A DNA stretch of 64,000 nt, from NCBI RefSeq assembly GCF_013376455.1, contig NZ_CP045504.1, forward strand, positions 1,933,501 to 1,997,500. Direction: 5' to 3'. Position 1 is the first letter of the stretch; the number at the start of each line of letters is the position of its first letter. Both the position numbers and the translations under genes were made by a program. Positions 17,265 to 26,627 of the stretch are shown here, piece by piece. This stretch comes from Desulfolutivibrio sulfodismutans DSM 3696. GTDB lineage: Bacteria; Desulfobacterota; Desulfovibrionia; Desulfovibrionales; Desulfovibrionaceae. Under the pieces are notes generated by a model. The model saw only the letters and a program-made list of their open reading frames with translations. It had not been told where the DNA came from and did not search any database.

Positions 17265-17786
17265 GTGAGGCATGATTTTCCCCGGCCCTCCGGGCTGGGC
17301 CCGGCCCGGCCCGGCCGGATCGTGGCCGCCCTGGCGCTTGTCGTGGCGCTCTGCTCCCCGGGTTGCGGCTTTTTTTCGTCGACGCCCACGCAAAAATCCC
17401 TTGGCGACTCCCTCGGGGCCAGGGTCGCGGACACGGCCCGGTCCCAGATCGGCGTCCGCTACCGCTACGGCGGCGACACCCCGGGAGAGGGATTCGACTG
17501 CTCAGGGCTTGTGCAGTGGGCCTTTGCCCAAAACGGGTTGCGCGTGCCGCGAACGGTCAGCGACCAGAGCCTGGCCGGCCGCCCGGTGCGATCCTCGGAA
17601 CTGCTTCCGGGGGATCTGGTGTTTTTCAACACCACGTTCAAGCGCACGGAACTGCACGTGGGCATCGCCACGTCCCCGGGATATTTCGTCCACAGCCCCA
17701 GTTCCGGCGGGCGGGTGCGCGAGGCCCGCCTGTCCGATCCCTACTGGGCCTCGGTTTTTTCCAAGGCCCGGCGCGTCATCCCCTGA
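17265..17786 (+). CDS. NlpC/P60-family cell-wall peptidase (probable lipoprotein)
   Basis: 173 residues with an N-terminal hydrophobic segment ending in CSPGCGFF, a plausible but imperfect lipobox, so a membrane-anchored periplasmic protein is likely. The NlpC/P60 domain is complete: nucleophile in GFDCSGLVQWAF, catalytic His in ELHVGIAT, and third residue in YFVHSPSSGG. It cleaves peptide cross-links of peptidoglycan. The start is GTG 17265, preceded by AAGGAG; no ATG fits. TTGCGCAA palindromes stand about 120 bases upstream. Confidence 0.85.
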   Translation: MRHDFPRPSGLGPARPGRIVAALALVVALCSPGCGFFSSTPTQKSLGDSLGARVADTARSQIGVRYRYGGDTPGEGFDCSGLVQWAFAQNGLRVPRTVSDQSLAGRPVRSSELLPGDLVFFNTTFKRTELHVGIATSPGYFVHSPSSGGRVREARLSDPYWASVFSKARRVIP

Positions 17787-17915
17787 CCACCCGCCGCCCC
17801 GGTTCCGTTTTGACATTGCGGAGCAAAAGGGCGTATCTTTCCCAGCACAATCCGGTTCGTCCCGCCTGACCCGGGGACGAGGCGCGCCCCCCGGGAATAT
17901 CCCATGGAGAACGCC

Positions 17916-19151
17916 ATGGATTCATCCCCCACCTGTCTCCCCCCTCCACACATCGGGCCGCGCCACGGCACGCCCCGACAGACGTCTGGCGTGATTTTTC
18001 CTCAATGGCGGCAGGTTGCCGCCTTCCTCCTGCTCTTGTGGGGGACGCCCCTGGCCCTCCCCGCCCCGGCCCTGGCCGACATCACTCTGCCCATCGGGTT
18101 TGTCATCGGCCTGACCGGACCCGGCGCGCCAGACGATTCGGACATCTGGAACGGGGCGCTTCTGGCCGTTGAGGAGATCAACGCCGCCACGCCAGACGGC
18201 CTACACATCGTCATGACCGCCCACGACACCCAAAACTCGCCGATTATGGCCAAATCCGCCACCAAACAGGCCATCGCCGCCGGGGCCGCCATCCTTTTGG
18301 CCCCGTCCTACAGCTCCCAGGCCCTGGAGGCCGCCAGGGCGGCCCAGGAGGCGGGCATCCCCATCATCTCCGTCATCGCCACCCACCCCGAGATCACGGC
18401 CGTCGGTGACAAGGTGTTTCGAATCTGCTTCGACGACAACGACCAGGCCGACGTCATGGCCGCCTTCGCCCGCACAGATCTTGCCGCCGCCACAGCGGCC
18501 ATCCTCACGGACGTGACCAGCGCCTACGCCCTGGCCATGGCCGACGCGTTTCGCAAACGGTTCCTCGACCTGGGCGGGAAGGTGGTGGCGGAAATCGAAT
18601 ACAAGATGCAGCAGCGTCATTTCGACGAGGTGGTGAAGAAAGCGGCGCAGGCCAGGGCCGACGTGCTGTTCATGCCCGGTTACTGGCTCGATGCCTCCAT
18701 CATGCTCAAGCAGATGCACGGGAAGGGCGTAACCGCCATCCCCCTGGCCGGTGACGGATGGGGAAGCTCGCGCTTCCAAAATCTCAGGGGCGACCTGCCC
18801 GCGCGGGGCTATTATACGGATCATTGGGCCGCGTTCATGGCCGACGAGATTTCGCGCCGGTTCTCCAGGGCATACGCCGCACGCTTCGGCCGCCAGCCGG
18901 TCGCCGGATCGGCCCTGGCCTACGATGCCGTGCATATGGCGGCCAAAGCGGCCTTGGCCGTTGGCGGCGCACAGCCCCAGGCCCTGGCCCAGGCCCTCGC
19001 AAACATGCGCGACGTCCCCGGGGTCACGGGGGCTTTGACCTTCACCCCGAAGGGAACCATCAAAAAAAGCGTCCACATCATGGAAATCAAAAACGGCAAG
19101 GCCAGCCTGCTGCGAACCGTCACCCCGGATGAGCCGCATGCGCAGGAGTAA
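17916..19151 (+). CDS. periplasmic Leu/Ile/Val-type binding protein (sensor partner)
   Basis: Type-I periplasmic binding protein of about 411 residues (Peripla_BP_6 family). A long N-terminus leads into a signal peptide ending APALA before DITLPIGFVIGLTGPG. Then come the ligand-site pattern NGALLAVEEINA, APSYSSQAL, SVIATHPEIT, GDGWGSSRF and AYDAVHMAAKAAL. ATG 17916 is chosen because GGAG stands 6 bases upstream; ATG 17904 would add four residues. No permease genes follow. Instead a second binding protein and a hybrid kinase do, so a sensory rather than transport role is likely. Confidence 0.85.
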   Translation: MDSSPTCLPPPHIGPRHGTPRQTSGVIFPQWRQVAAFLLLLWGTPLALPAPALADITLPIGFVIGLTGPGAPDDSDIWNGALLAVEEINAATPDGLHIVMTAHDTQNSPIMAKSATKQAIAAGAAILLAPSYSSQALEAARAAQEAGIPIISVIATHPEITAVGDKVFRICFDDNDQADVMAAFARTDLAAATAAILTDVTSAYALAMADAFRKRFLDLGGKVVAEIEYKMQQRHFDEVVKKAAQARADVLFMPGYWLDASIMLKQMHGKGVTAIPLAGDGWGSSRFQNLRGDLPARGYYTDHWAAFMADEISRRFSRAYAARFGRQPVAGSALAYDAVHMAAKAALAVGGAQPQALAQALANMRDVPGVTGALTFTPKGTIKKSVHIMEIKNGKASLLRTVTPDEPHAQE

Positions 19152-20340
19152 ACATTCCGCCGCCTGGGGGCGTGCGCCCCGTGCCGCCCTGGCTTGCCGC
19201 CTGCGGTGGCTTGTGTTCCTGGCCCTTTTGGCGGTCCTCGGGACGGGATGGGACCGGCAGCCCTGCCTCGCCGGGTCCGCGGGAGACCCCGTGCGCCTCG
19301 CGGCCATCTACGACGAAACCGGCGAGGCCTCCGTGGGTACGGCCAAACAGGATTTTCATGGCGCAGCCCTGGCCGTGGAGGCCCTCAACGCCTCGGGAGG
19401 GCTTTTGGGACGCCGGGTGGAGCTTGTCGCCCTCGACAACCACGGCACGCCCCTGGGCGCCCGGCACGCCGCCCTGCAGGCTGTCGAGGCAGGGGCGTTG
19501 GCCGTGCTCGGAGGCCCCTGGAGCGGCATGGCCACGGCCATGGCCGAGGTCTGCCAGCAGGCCCGGACGCCGTTTGTAGCCTCCATCGCCACCCATCCGG
19601 GCGTGACCCGGATCGGCGAATGGATCTTCCGCGTCTGCTACACCGACGACCAACAGGGGGAACTGCTGGCCCGCTTCGCCCGGTTCGGGCTGTCCGCCAC
19701 GACCGCCGCCGTTCTGGTCAATGTGGGCAACGCCTACAGCCAGGGCCTGGCCGCCATCTTCTCCCAGGCGTTCATCGCCGCTGGCGGCCGGATCGTCTGC
19801 GAGCAGGGTTTTAAGTCCAACGACACGGACTATTCCGGCGAGCTTGCCGCAGTCGCCGCCGCCGCCCCGGATGTGGTCTTTTTGCCAAGCTATGCCCTGG
19901 AGTCCGGGCACATCGTGCGCCAGGCCGCGTCCATGGGCATCACCGCTCCCTTCCTGGGAGGAGACGGCTGGGGGCCGACCATGGTCGAAACCGGAAGAGG
20001 GGCCGTCAACGGCCACTTCTACACCACCCACTGGCATCCGGACGCCCCCCTCGCCGCCGGGAAGGACATCGCCCGGGCTTACCAGGAGGCCCACGGCCGC
20101 GACCCGGTCCAGCCCGACGCCATTTTGGCCTACGATGCGGTCATGGTTCTGGCCGACGCCATCCGCCGGGCGGGCAGCCTGGACCGCAACGCCATCCGGA
20201 CGGCCCTGGAAAAGACACGGGATTTCCCCGGCGGCACAGGGAACATCACCTTCGACGCCGACCGCAACCCCATGGGCAAGGAGGTCAGCATCCTGCGTTT
20301 CGAAAACGGCCAAACCATCTTTTTCACCGCGTTCCGGTAA
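19129..20340 (+). CDS. second periplasmic Leu/Ile/Val-type binding protein
   Basis: 403 residues, same family as the upstream gene and clearly related (ATHPGVTRIGEWIFRVCYTDD against ATHPEITAVGDKVFRICFDDN; GDGWGPTMVE against GDGWGSSRFQ). A signal peptide ends near CLAGS before VRLAAIYDETGEASVG. The start overlaps the end of the first gene by 23 bases in another frame. The pair looks like a local duplication whose members may bind different ligands or act together. A histidine kinase with an extracytoplasmic domain starts 15 bases after the stop. Confidence 0.85.
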   Translation: MSRMRRSKHSAAWGRAPRAALACRLRWLVFLALLAVLGTGWDRQPCLAGSAGDPVRLAAIYDETGEASVGTAKQDFHGAALAVEALNASGGLLGRRVELVALDNHGTPLGARHAALQAVEAGALAVLGGPWSGMATAMAEVCQQARTPFVASIATHPGVTRIGEWIFRVCYTDDQQGELLARFARFGLSATTAAVLVNVGNAYSQGLAAIFSQAFIAAGGRIVCEQGFKSNDTDYSGELAAVAAAAPDVVFLPSYALESGHIVRQAASMGITAPFLGGDGWGPTMVETGRGAVNGHFYTTHWHPDAPLAAGKDIARAYQEAHGRDPVQPDAILAYDAVMVLADAIRRAGSLDRNAIRTALEKTRDFPGGTGNITFDADRNPMGKEVSILRFENGQTIFFTAFR

Positions 20341-20354
20341 GGTCGGCGCAAACC

Positions 20355-23300
20355 ATGCCACACCTCTTCGCCCTGCCCCTGCGCTCCAAGATCAATCTGG
20401 CCATCCTCTTAACCTTTACGGTGGTGGCCGTGATCTCAAGTTTTTTTCTCTCCGTCTACGCCGCGAACAGGCGGCAGGTCGCCCTGGACCATATCCAGGT
20501 TCTGCTGCAAAGCGTGGTGGCCCAGCGTTACGAATCCCTGGCCAACGAAATCTTCGCCCGCCAGGATCGGGCCGTGGCCGCCACCCTGGGGGAGATGATC
20601 AAGGTCCGGAACGTGCTGGGCGCGGCCGTCTATCTCCCGGATGGAACGGTCTTCGGTCTGGCCGGGCATGAGACCGCCGAGCCCTTGTCGCCGCAGGACC
20701 GGTCCGGCCTGGCCTCCGGGCCGAAGTTTCTCGATACCGCCATCGGCGGCAAACGCGTCCTGTGCTATGCCGAGGCCATTTCCATGATCGGTGAGGATGT
20801 GGGCTACGTGCGCATCGACTATTCCCCGGAACACCTGGACCGCCAGGGCCGGATCATGACCATGCTTTTCATCTCGGCCCTGGGCGTCAACCTCATGGTC
20901 ATGCTGGGGCTTTTGCACTGGCTGCTGCGCCGGGCGGTGATCGGGCCGGTGAACCAGTTGCGCGGGGCCATGGAGCGGGTGCGGGGGGGACATCACGGCG
21001 AGACCGTGGAATTGGACACCGGCGACGAAATCGGCGGCATGGCCGGGGCATTCAACGCCATGTCCCTGACACTTCAGGAAAACGCCGCACGCATTGAGGC
21101 CGGAAGCAAACAGATCGAGGAGGCCAACCGGACCCTGGAGGCCAAGGTCCGCCAGCGCACCGCCGACCTGGAGTCGGCCAACGCCCGGCTCACCGACGAG
21201 ATCCTGGAGCGGGAACGGGCCCGGGCCGAAAGCGCCCGCCTGCTCGATCTGCTCACGGCCACCATCGAGTCCACGGCCGAGGGCATCCTGGTGGTGGACA
21301 CCAACCGGGACATCGTGGCCGTCAATCACCGGTTCCTGGAACTTTTCGGCCTTTCCCGGGACTGGTCCCTGCTGCCCACCCCCGAGGCCCGATTAGCCGC
21401 CACCGCCGGTCAGTCAAATGACCCGGCGGCCTTTTCGGCCCGCATGAACGAGTTGCTCGACAACCTGACCATGGAGGCCGTGGACGTGGTGGAGATGGCC
21501 GACGGCAGGCTGTTGGAGCGCCGGGCCAGAACCTACCGCATGGGGGGCAGGGTGTGCGGGCGTCTGTACACCTATCTGGACGTGACCGTGCGCACCCTGG
21601 CCGAAAAGCATCTGCGCGACGCCGTATCCGAACTTGAGGCCATCGTGGAGAACACCCTGGTGGGCATCGCGCTTATCCAAAACGGCGTGTGCCGCAAAAT
21701 CAACCGCCGGGGGGCGGAGATCCTGGGCTATCTCCCCGAGGAACTGACCGGTAGGCGCCTCTCCCATATTTATACCTCCACGGAGGGCGGAACGGAGTTC
21801 GAGGCCCGCTATCAACAGGCGTTGCACCGCGACGGGGCCTTCCGCAGTGAAGAGGATGTCCGCCTCAAGGACGGCGGTACAGGCTGGGTGAGCATCTACG
21901 CCAAGTCCCTGGACCCCCTGCAACCGATGCGCGAGGTGATCTTCGCCTTCGACGACATCAGCCGCCAAAAACTGCTGGAGGGCAACCTGCGCGCGGCCAA
22001 GGACGCCGCCGAGGCTGGAACCAGGGCCAAGAGCCAGTTTCTGGCGGCCATGAGCCACGAGATCAGAACCCCCCTCAACGCCGTGGCGGGCATGACCGAG
22101 GCGGCCCTGGCCACCTCCCTGACCCCCGAGCAACGCGACTACCTGGGCGTGGTCAAAGACTCGGCCAGGCATCTGTTGGCCGTACTCAACGACATCCTCG
22201 ACGTCTCCAAGATCGAGGCCGGACGGCTGACCCTGGAGCATATCGATTTCGATCTGCGCCGGATATTGGAGAGCGTACGCCGGGCCCTGACCGCCGAGGC
22301 CGCCCGCAAGGGCTTGGCCCTGACCCTGACCGTGGCCCCGGATGTGCCGGGATATCTGCGCGGAGATCCCGTGCGGCTGCGCCAGGTGATTTTCAATCTG
22401 GCCGGGAACGCCGTGAAGTTCACCCCGGCCGGCGAGGTGCGCATCGAGGTGGGGCGAGAACCCATGCCCTCGGGCGACGACGACCGTGTGCAACTCCGCT
22501 TTGCCGTCACCGACACGGGCATCGGCATCCCCGAGGACAAGCTCGAGGGCATTTTCCAGAAATTCACCCAGGCCACCTCCTCCATCACCCGAACCTACGG
22601 CGGGACCGGGCTTGGGCTGTCCATCTCCCGGCAGATCGTGGAACTCATGGGCGGCACTATCTCGGTCCGCTCCCGGCTCGGAGAGGGCAGCCGGTTCCAG
22701 TTCAGCATCGTTTTCCAGACCGGCAATCCCGACCTGGCCCAGGACGCCGACGAATCGCCCCAGGCCCTGCCCGACACCCGCCCCCTGCGGCTACTCCTGG
22801 TGGAGGACAACGCCTTAAACGCCCGGGTGGCCCTGCTCATGCTTTCCCGCCTGGGACACGACACGCTGCATGTCGAAGATGCCGAAAAGGCCTTTTCGGC
22901 CCTGGCCCGGGAGGACTTCGACGCCGTGCTCATGGACATCGAGATGCCGGACCTCGACGGTCTGGAGGCCACCCGGCGCATCCGCCGGGGCGGGCAGGGC
23001 CAGGGCCGGGTCAAAAGGCCGGAGACGCCCATCCTGGCCATGACCGCCCACGCCCTGCCCGAGATCCGCCAGGAATGCATCCAGGCGGGCATGGACGGCT
23101 TTCTGACCAAGCCCGTCTCCCAGACGGAACTGGCCCGGGCCCTGCACCGGGTGGCCGAACCCCGGCGCACCTTCTGGGAATCGCCCCCTCCCCCGGACGA
23201 CCAGGGAGACGCCGCAACGCGCCAAGCGGCCCCGGACGGCCACAGCGCCCCGCCCGTCCTGGACAAGGCCTACGCCACCCGGCGCATGGGCATCGGGGAC

Positions 23301-23627
23301 GAGGAATATCGCCTGATCCTAGCGGTGGGGGCCAAGGAGACCGTCCTTGGCCTGGCCACGGCCAGGACGGCCTTGGCGGAAGGCAATCTGGGAGCCCTGG
23401 CCCGGACGGCCCACACCCTCAAAAGCGCCACGGCCGCCATGGGGGCCTTGTCCTGCCGCGAGGCCGCCTCCCGCCTTGAGGAGACTGCCAGGGCCGGGGA
23501 TGCGGCCAGGGCCGGGGAGGCCCTTTGCGAGTTGGACCGGGAGGCGGCCAAGGTCATGGCCGCCTGGCAGGAGATGACCGGCCCCCGGGATGCGGCCGTC
23601 GCAAATTCCACGGAAGACGGCGCCTGA
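20355..23627 (+). CDS. hybrid histidine kinase with receiver and Hpt domains
   Basis: 1090 residues. An N-terminal membrane segment, a small periplasmic domain and a second membrane segment (about 175-195) lead into HAMP and a coiled coil (about 200-290). Two PAS domains follow (about 290-420 and 425-545). The HisKA box is MSHEIRTPLNAV with phospho-His 568, then an HATPase with NLAGNAVKFTP, DTGIGIPEDKLE and GGTGLGLSIS. The receiver has its phospho-acceptor in AVLMDIEMPD (Asp 861), and the C-terminal Hpt carries His 1020 in ARTAHTLKSA. A full internal phosphorelay is therefore present. No DNA-binding response regulator is adjacent, so the output target is elsewhere. Probably reads the two binding proteins encoded just upstream. 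Confidence 0.9.
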   Translation: MPHLFALPLRSKINLAILLTFTVVAVISSFFLSVYAANRRQVALDHIQVLLQSVVAQRYESLANEIFARQDRAVAATLGEMIKVRNVLGAAVYLPDGTVFGLAGHETAEPLSPQDRSGLASGPKFLDTAIGGKRVLCYAEAISMIGEDVGYVRIDYSPEHLDRQGRIMTMLFISALGVNLMVMLGLLHWLLRRAVIGPVNQLRGAMERVRGGHHGETVELDTGDEIGGMAGAFNAMSLTLQENAARIEAGSKQIEEANRTLEAKVRQRTADLESANARLTDEILERERARAESARLLDLLTATIESTAEGILVVDTNRDIVAVNHRFLELFGLSRDWSLLPTPEARLAATAGQSNDPAAFSARMNELLDNLTMEAVDVVEMADGRLLERRARTYRMGGRVCGRLYTYLDVTVRTLAEKHLRDAVSELEAIVENTLVGIALIQNGVCRKINRRGAEILGYLPEELTGRRLSHIYTSTEGGTEFEARYQQALHRDGAFRSEEDVRLKDGGTGWVSIYAKSLDPLQPMREVIFAFDDISRQKLLEGNLRAAKDAAEAGTRAKSQFLAAMSHEIRTPLNAVAGMTEAALATSLTPEQRDYLGVVKDSARHLLAVLNDILDVSKIEAGRLTLEHIDFDLRRILESVRRALTAEAARKGLALTLTVAPDVPGYLRGDPVRLRQVIFNLAGNAVKFTPAGEVRIEVGREPMPSGDDDRVQLRFAVTDTGIGIPEDKLEGIFQKFTQATSSITRTYGGTGLGLSISRQIVELMGGTISVRSRLGEGSRFQFSIVFQTGNPDLAQDADESPQALPDTRPLRLLLVEDNALNARVALLMLSRLGHDTLHVEDAEKAFSALAREDFDAVLMDIEMPDLDGLEATRRIRRGGQGQGRVKRPETPILAMTAHALPEIRQECIQAGMDGFLTKPVSQTELARALHRVAEPRRTFWESPPPPDDQGDAATRQAAPDGHSAPPVLDKAYATRRMGIGDEEYRLILAVGAKETVLGLATARTALAEGNLGALARTAHTLKSATAAMGALSCREAASRLEETARAGDAARAGEALCELDREAAKVMAAWQEMTGPRDAAVANSTEDGA

Positions 23628-23643
23628 CCGAGCCGCCTCGTCC

Positions 23644-23979
23644 CTATCCCCCGAAATACCGCAGGGCGGCCACCGTGCCCATGCCTGCGGCCACGGCCCC
23701 GAAGAAGCTGCCCGTGCGCCAGGCGACCAGCACGGCCGGGATGCTGCCCAGGAGAAAGACGTTGCCCGGGGAAAGATCCAGTCCCCCCTGGGGGGCAAAA
23801 ACGGACGGGAAAAGCAAGGCCGCCAGCACCGCCGCCGGGACAAACCCCAGAAACCGCACCATGGGCGGCGGCAGGGTGCGGCCGGACAAAAAGACCAGGG
23901 GCGCGGCCCGGGGCAGGTAGGTGGCCAGGGCCATGCAAAGGATGGTCAGGAAGACGTCGGTCTGATCAAGGCTTGCCAT
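23644..23979 (-). CDS. azlD: AzlD-family small subunit of a branched-chain amino acid exporter
   Basis: 111 residues with four hydrophobic segments, including the AzlD hallmark TYLPRAAPLVFLSGRTLPP. Works with AzlC in the inner membrane; the pair exports branched-chain amino acids or analogues. Its start lies inside the end of azlC (34-base overlap), so it is translationally coupled. It converges on the histidine kinase gene with 16 bases between stops. Confidence 0.85.
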   Translation of the reverse strand: MASLDQTDVFLTILCMALATYLPRAAPLVFLSGRTLPPPMVRFLGFVPAAVLAALLFPSVFAPQGGLDLSPGNVFLLGSIPAVLVAWRTGSFFGAVAAGMGTVAALRYFGG

Positions 23980-24659
23980 AGGGTTCCCAGGGCGGCCCCG
24001 GCCAGGGTGGCGGCCAGGACGCCGAAACGGTCCACGCCGAAAAGGGCCAGGGCCGTGGACAGGATTCCGGAAAAAAGGGCCACGGCCAGATGGGTGCGGG
24101 TCTTCACCTGACCAGCCAAAAGGGCGATGAACATGGCCGGCAGGGCGAAATCCAGGGCGATGGGCCGCACGTCGCCGATCTCAGCCCCGGCCACGGCCCC
24201 CAAAAAGGATCCCAGCACCCAGGCCGCCTGGGCCATGACCCCCACGGCCAACGTCTCGGCCCGGGAGAGCGGCCCCTGGCGCAGGGCCCCGGCGTGCAGG
24301 GCGAAGGTCTCGTCCGTCAGCTCAAAAGCCAGAAAGGACAGGTCGCGCCTGCGCCAGGTCCCAAGCGACGGCGACAGGGCGGCCGCAAACAGCAGGTGGC
24401 GCAGATTGACCACGAAGGTGGTCAGGACGATCCCGGCCATGGACGCCCCGGCGGCCAAAAGCCCCACGGCGATGAATTGGGCCGATCCGGCAAAGACCAA
24501 AACGGACATGGACAGGATGTTTTGCGTGGAGAGTCCGGCGTTTTTGGCCAAAACCCCATAGGCAAACCCCACGGGCACATAGCCCAAAATCACCGGGGCC
24601 ACCCGGCAGGCCGCGCGCCACAGGAAGCCCCCCTTCGGGAGCCCCTTTTCCTGGCTCAT
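23946..24659 (-). CDS. azlC: AzlC-family branched-chain amino acid exporter, large subunit
   Basis: 237-residue inner-membrane protein with about seven helices: PVGFAYGVLAKNAGLS, VFAGSAQFIAVGLLAAGAS and TTFVVNLRHLLFAAALSP are the conserved AzlC segments. The start ATG overlaps the stop of the methyltransferase gene (ATGA) and azlD follows with overlap, giving a tight three-gene operon. Two leucine-type binding proteins are encoded next to it on the other strand, which may or may not be related. Confidence 0.88.
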   Translation of the reverse strand: MSQEKGLPKGGFLWRAACRVAPVILGYVPVGFAYGVLAKNAGLSTQNILSMSVLVFAGSAQFIAVGLLAAGASMAGIVLTTFVVNLRHLLFAAALSPSLGTWRRRDLSFLAFELTDETFALHAGALRQGPLSRAETLAVGVMAQAAWVLGSFLGAVAGAEIGDVRPIALDFALPAMFIALLAGQVKTRTHLAVALFSGILSTALALFGVDRFGVLAATLAGAALGTLWQALIRPTSS

Positions 24660-25462
24660 TTCCGGGCCGTGCCCTTGAAAAAGGTGTAGTTGAAGGCGCC
24701 GTCCGGCTCGGCCGTGCGCAACAGGTCGGCCAGGCCCGCGTCGAAGGTCGCGGCGTCGGCCAGGCCCTCCTGCACGGCCGCCTGACGCGCCCCGGCCACC
24801 ATGGGAACGATGATCTTGCGCACAAAGGAATCGGCCAAATCCGGCAGCGATCCGTCGGAATAAACCAGACGCGGCGAGACATGCACGTCCCCGAAGCCCG
24901 CCTCGGCCAACAGGGGATAGACCCGCCTGCCGATGAGGGAATCCCCGCCGAGCAGGGCCTGGGCCCGGACCAGGCCGTTCCAGGCCGTGCGCGCCGCCGG
25001 GGTCTCGGGATGGAAATAACAGGAGCCGTGATCGCCCTCGATGACCGTGATGCTTCCCCCGGTTTTGAGCACGCGCCGAAGCTCGACCAGCGCGGCCATG
25101 GGGTCCGGAAGATGCTCCAGGACAAAACAGACGAAGACGTGGTCGAAGGACTCGGCCGGAAAGGGCAGCCGGGTGATGTCGGCCTGCTGGAACCGCACGT
25201 TGCGGTATCCTGCCCCGGCCACGGCGGCCTCGGCCCGGGCCAGGGAATCAGGCGAGATGTCCACGCTTATGATCTCCGCGTCCGGGCTTTTTTCAGCCAG
25301 GATCACGGTCTGGGCCCCCACCCCGCATCCGGCCTCCAGGACCGTGGCGCCCGGGGGATAGCCCGTGTCGTGGTGCAAAAGCCCGGCCAGGCCGCCAGCC
25401 TGGTCCAGGAGGCGTTCGGCCTCCCGCTTGCCGTAGCCGTGAACGTATCCGGTTCCGGACAT
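24656..25462 (-). CDS. class I SAM-dependent methyltransferase
   Basis: 268 residues with a Rossmann methyltransferase core: motif I VLEAGCGVGAQTVIL, motif II ISVDISPDSL, then QQADITRLPFPAESFDHVFV and a post-core region. Substrate unknown; the pattern is that of small-molecule methyltransferases (UbiE/type 11). ATG 25462 follows AAGGAGG, so I prefer it to the in-frame ATG 21 bases upstream. Translationally coupled to azlC, which may hint that the exported compound is methylated, but this is speculative. Confidence 0.82.
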   Translation of the reverse strand: MSGTGYVHGYGKREAERLLDQAGGLAGLLHHDTGYPPGATVLEAGCGVGAQTVILAEKSPDAEIISVDISPDSLARAEAAVAGAGYRNVRFQQADITRLPFPAESFDHVFVCFVLEHLPDPMAALVELRRVLKTGGSITVIEGDHGSCYFHPETPAARTAWNGLVRAQALLGGDSLIGRRVYPLLAEAGFGDVHVSPRLVYSDGSLPDLADSFVRKIIVPMVAGARQAAVQEGLADAATFDAGLADLLRTAEPDGAFNYTFFKGTARK

Positions 25463-25691
25463 GCGTCCTCCTTTTTCGGACAAAAGGGGGTAATGGGCAC
25501 GATTCGACGTTTGTCAAGGAATCCCGGACACATTCCCGACAAGGACCGAACTCCGGCAGCAGACCTGCTGCGCCGTCGATGGCCCCGGGCAGGCGCGCCC
25601 CGGCGGACAGGCGGCGACGGAGGGGGTTTCCCCTGGCGGCGTTTCGGGCTATCGTGCGCCACGCCGCATGTGGCGGGAAGGAGAGGCGAGG

Positions 25692-26597
25692 GTGAAGATG
25701 AAGATCGTAACGGTGGGCCTTTTCGCGCTTTTTTTGGCCTACGCGGCCTATGCGGTTCTGATGTATGTCTTGCAGGACTCCCAGGTTTTCCCTGGACGGG
25801 AGACCGACCAAGCCCTTTTGTCCCAGCTTCGCGCCTACCACCCGGACCTCCAGGACGTGGCCCTGCCCACCCCGGACGGGGACACGCTGGCGGGCTATCT
25901 GCTGCCCCGCACCCTGCCCGCCCTGCCCGCCCCTGACGATGACCCGGCAACCGCAGACGGGACGTCGCCGACCCAGGTTCCCGCGCCCATCCTGCTCTAT
26001 TTCCAGGGAAACGCCGAAGAGGCGGCCTCGTTTTTCCTGTGGTCCCCGACCGAACTGCCCCGCTTCACCCTGGCCGCCGTCAACTACCGGGGTTACGGCG
26101 CGTCCACGGGCAAGGCCACCGAGGCACGCGTCAAGGCCGACGCCCTGGCTGTCTACGACGCCCTGGCGACCCGTTTTCCCGGCGCGCCCATCGCGGTCAT
26201 GGGCCGCAGCATCGGTACCGGCGTGGCCGCCCATGTGGCCGCCCGGCGTCCAGTGGAGGCCGTGGTGCTGGTGACGCCCTACGACAGCATCCTGTCCGTG
26301 GGGCAGGCGGCGCATCCGCTTCTGCCCGTGAAACTGCTGCTGCGCCAACCCTTCGACGTGCTTTCCGACGCGGCCCAGGTGAAGGCCCCCACCCTTTTTC
26401 TCACGGCATCAAACGACACCCTCATCCCCGAGTCCCACGCCACGGCTCTGGCCGCCGTGTGGGCCGGTCCCAAGGATTTCCGAAGGCTGGCCGGGGGACA
26501 CAATTCCATCCTGGACAACCCCGACTACTGGCCCTTTATCCGCGACTTCCTGACCGCCGTGCAAAACGGCACGTTCACGCCCCCCGGTCGGGGTTGA
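25692..26597 (+). CDS. membrane-anchored alpha/beta hydrolase
   Basis: 301 residues with one N-terminal membrane segment (about 4-24, TVGLFALFLAYAAYAVLMYVL). The fold then follows family order: YFQGNAEEAASF oxyanion region, NYRGYGASTGKAT, nucleophile Ser in VMGRSIGTGVAAH (GxSxG), acid in FLTASNDTLIP, and catalytic His in GGHNSILDN. It resembles the BEM46/ABHD13-like group of unknown substrate. GTG 25692 follows GGAG; ATG 25698 two codons later is an equally possible start. Confidence 0.82.
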   Translation: MKMKIVTVGLFALFLAYAAYAVLMYVLQDSQVFPGRETDQALLSQLRAYHPDLQDVALPTPDGDTLAGYLLPRTLPALPAPDDDPATADGTSPTQVPAPILLYFQGNAEEAASFFLWSPTELPRFTLAAVNYRGYGASTGKATEARVKADALAVYDALATRFPGAPIAVMGRSIGTGVAAHVAARRPVEAVVLVTPYDSILSVGQAAHPLLPVKLLLRQPFDVLSDAAQVKAPTLFLTASNDTLIPESHATALAAVWAGPKDFRRLAGGHNSILDNPDYWPFIRDFLTAVQNGTFTPPGRG

Positions 26598-26627
26598 TCT
26601 TCGGCCCGGGTTTCCAGGCGCATCCCC

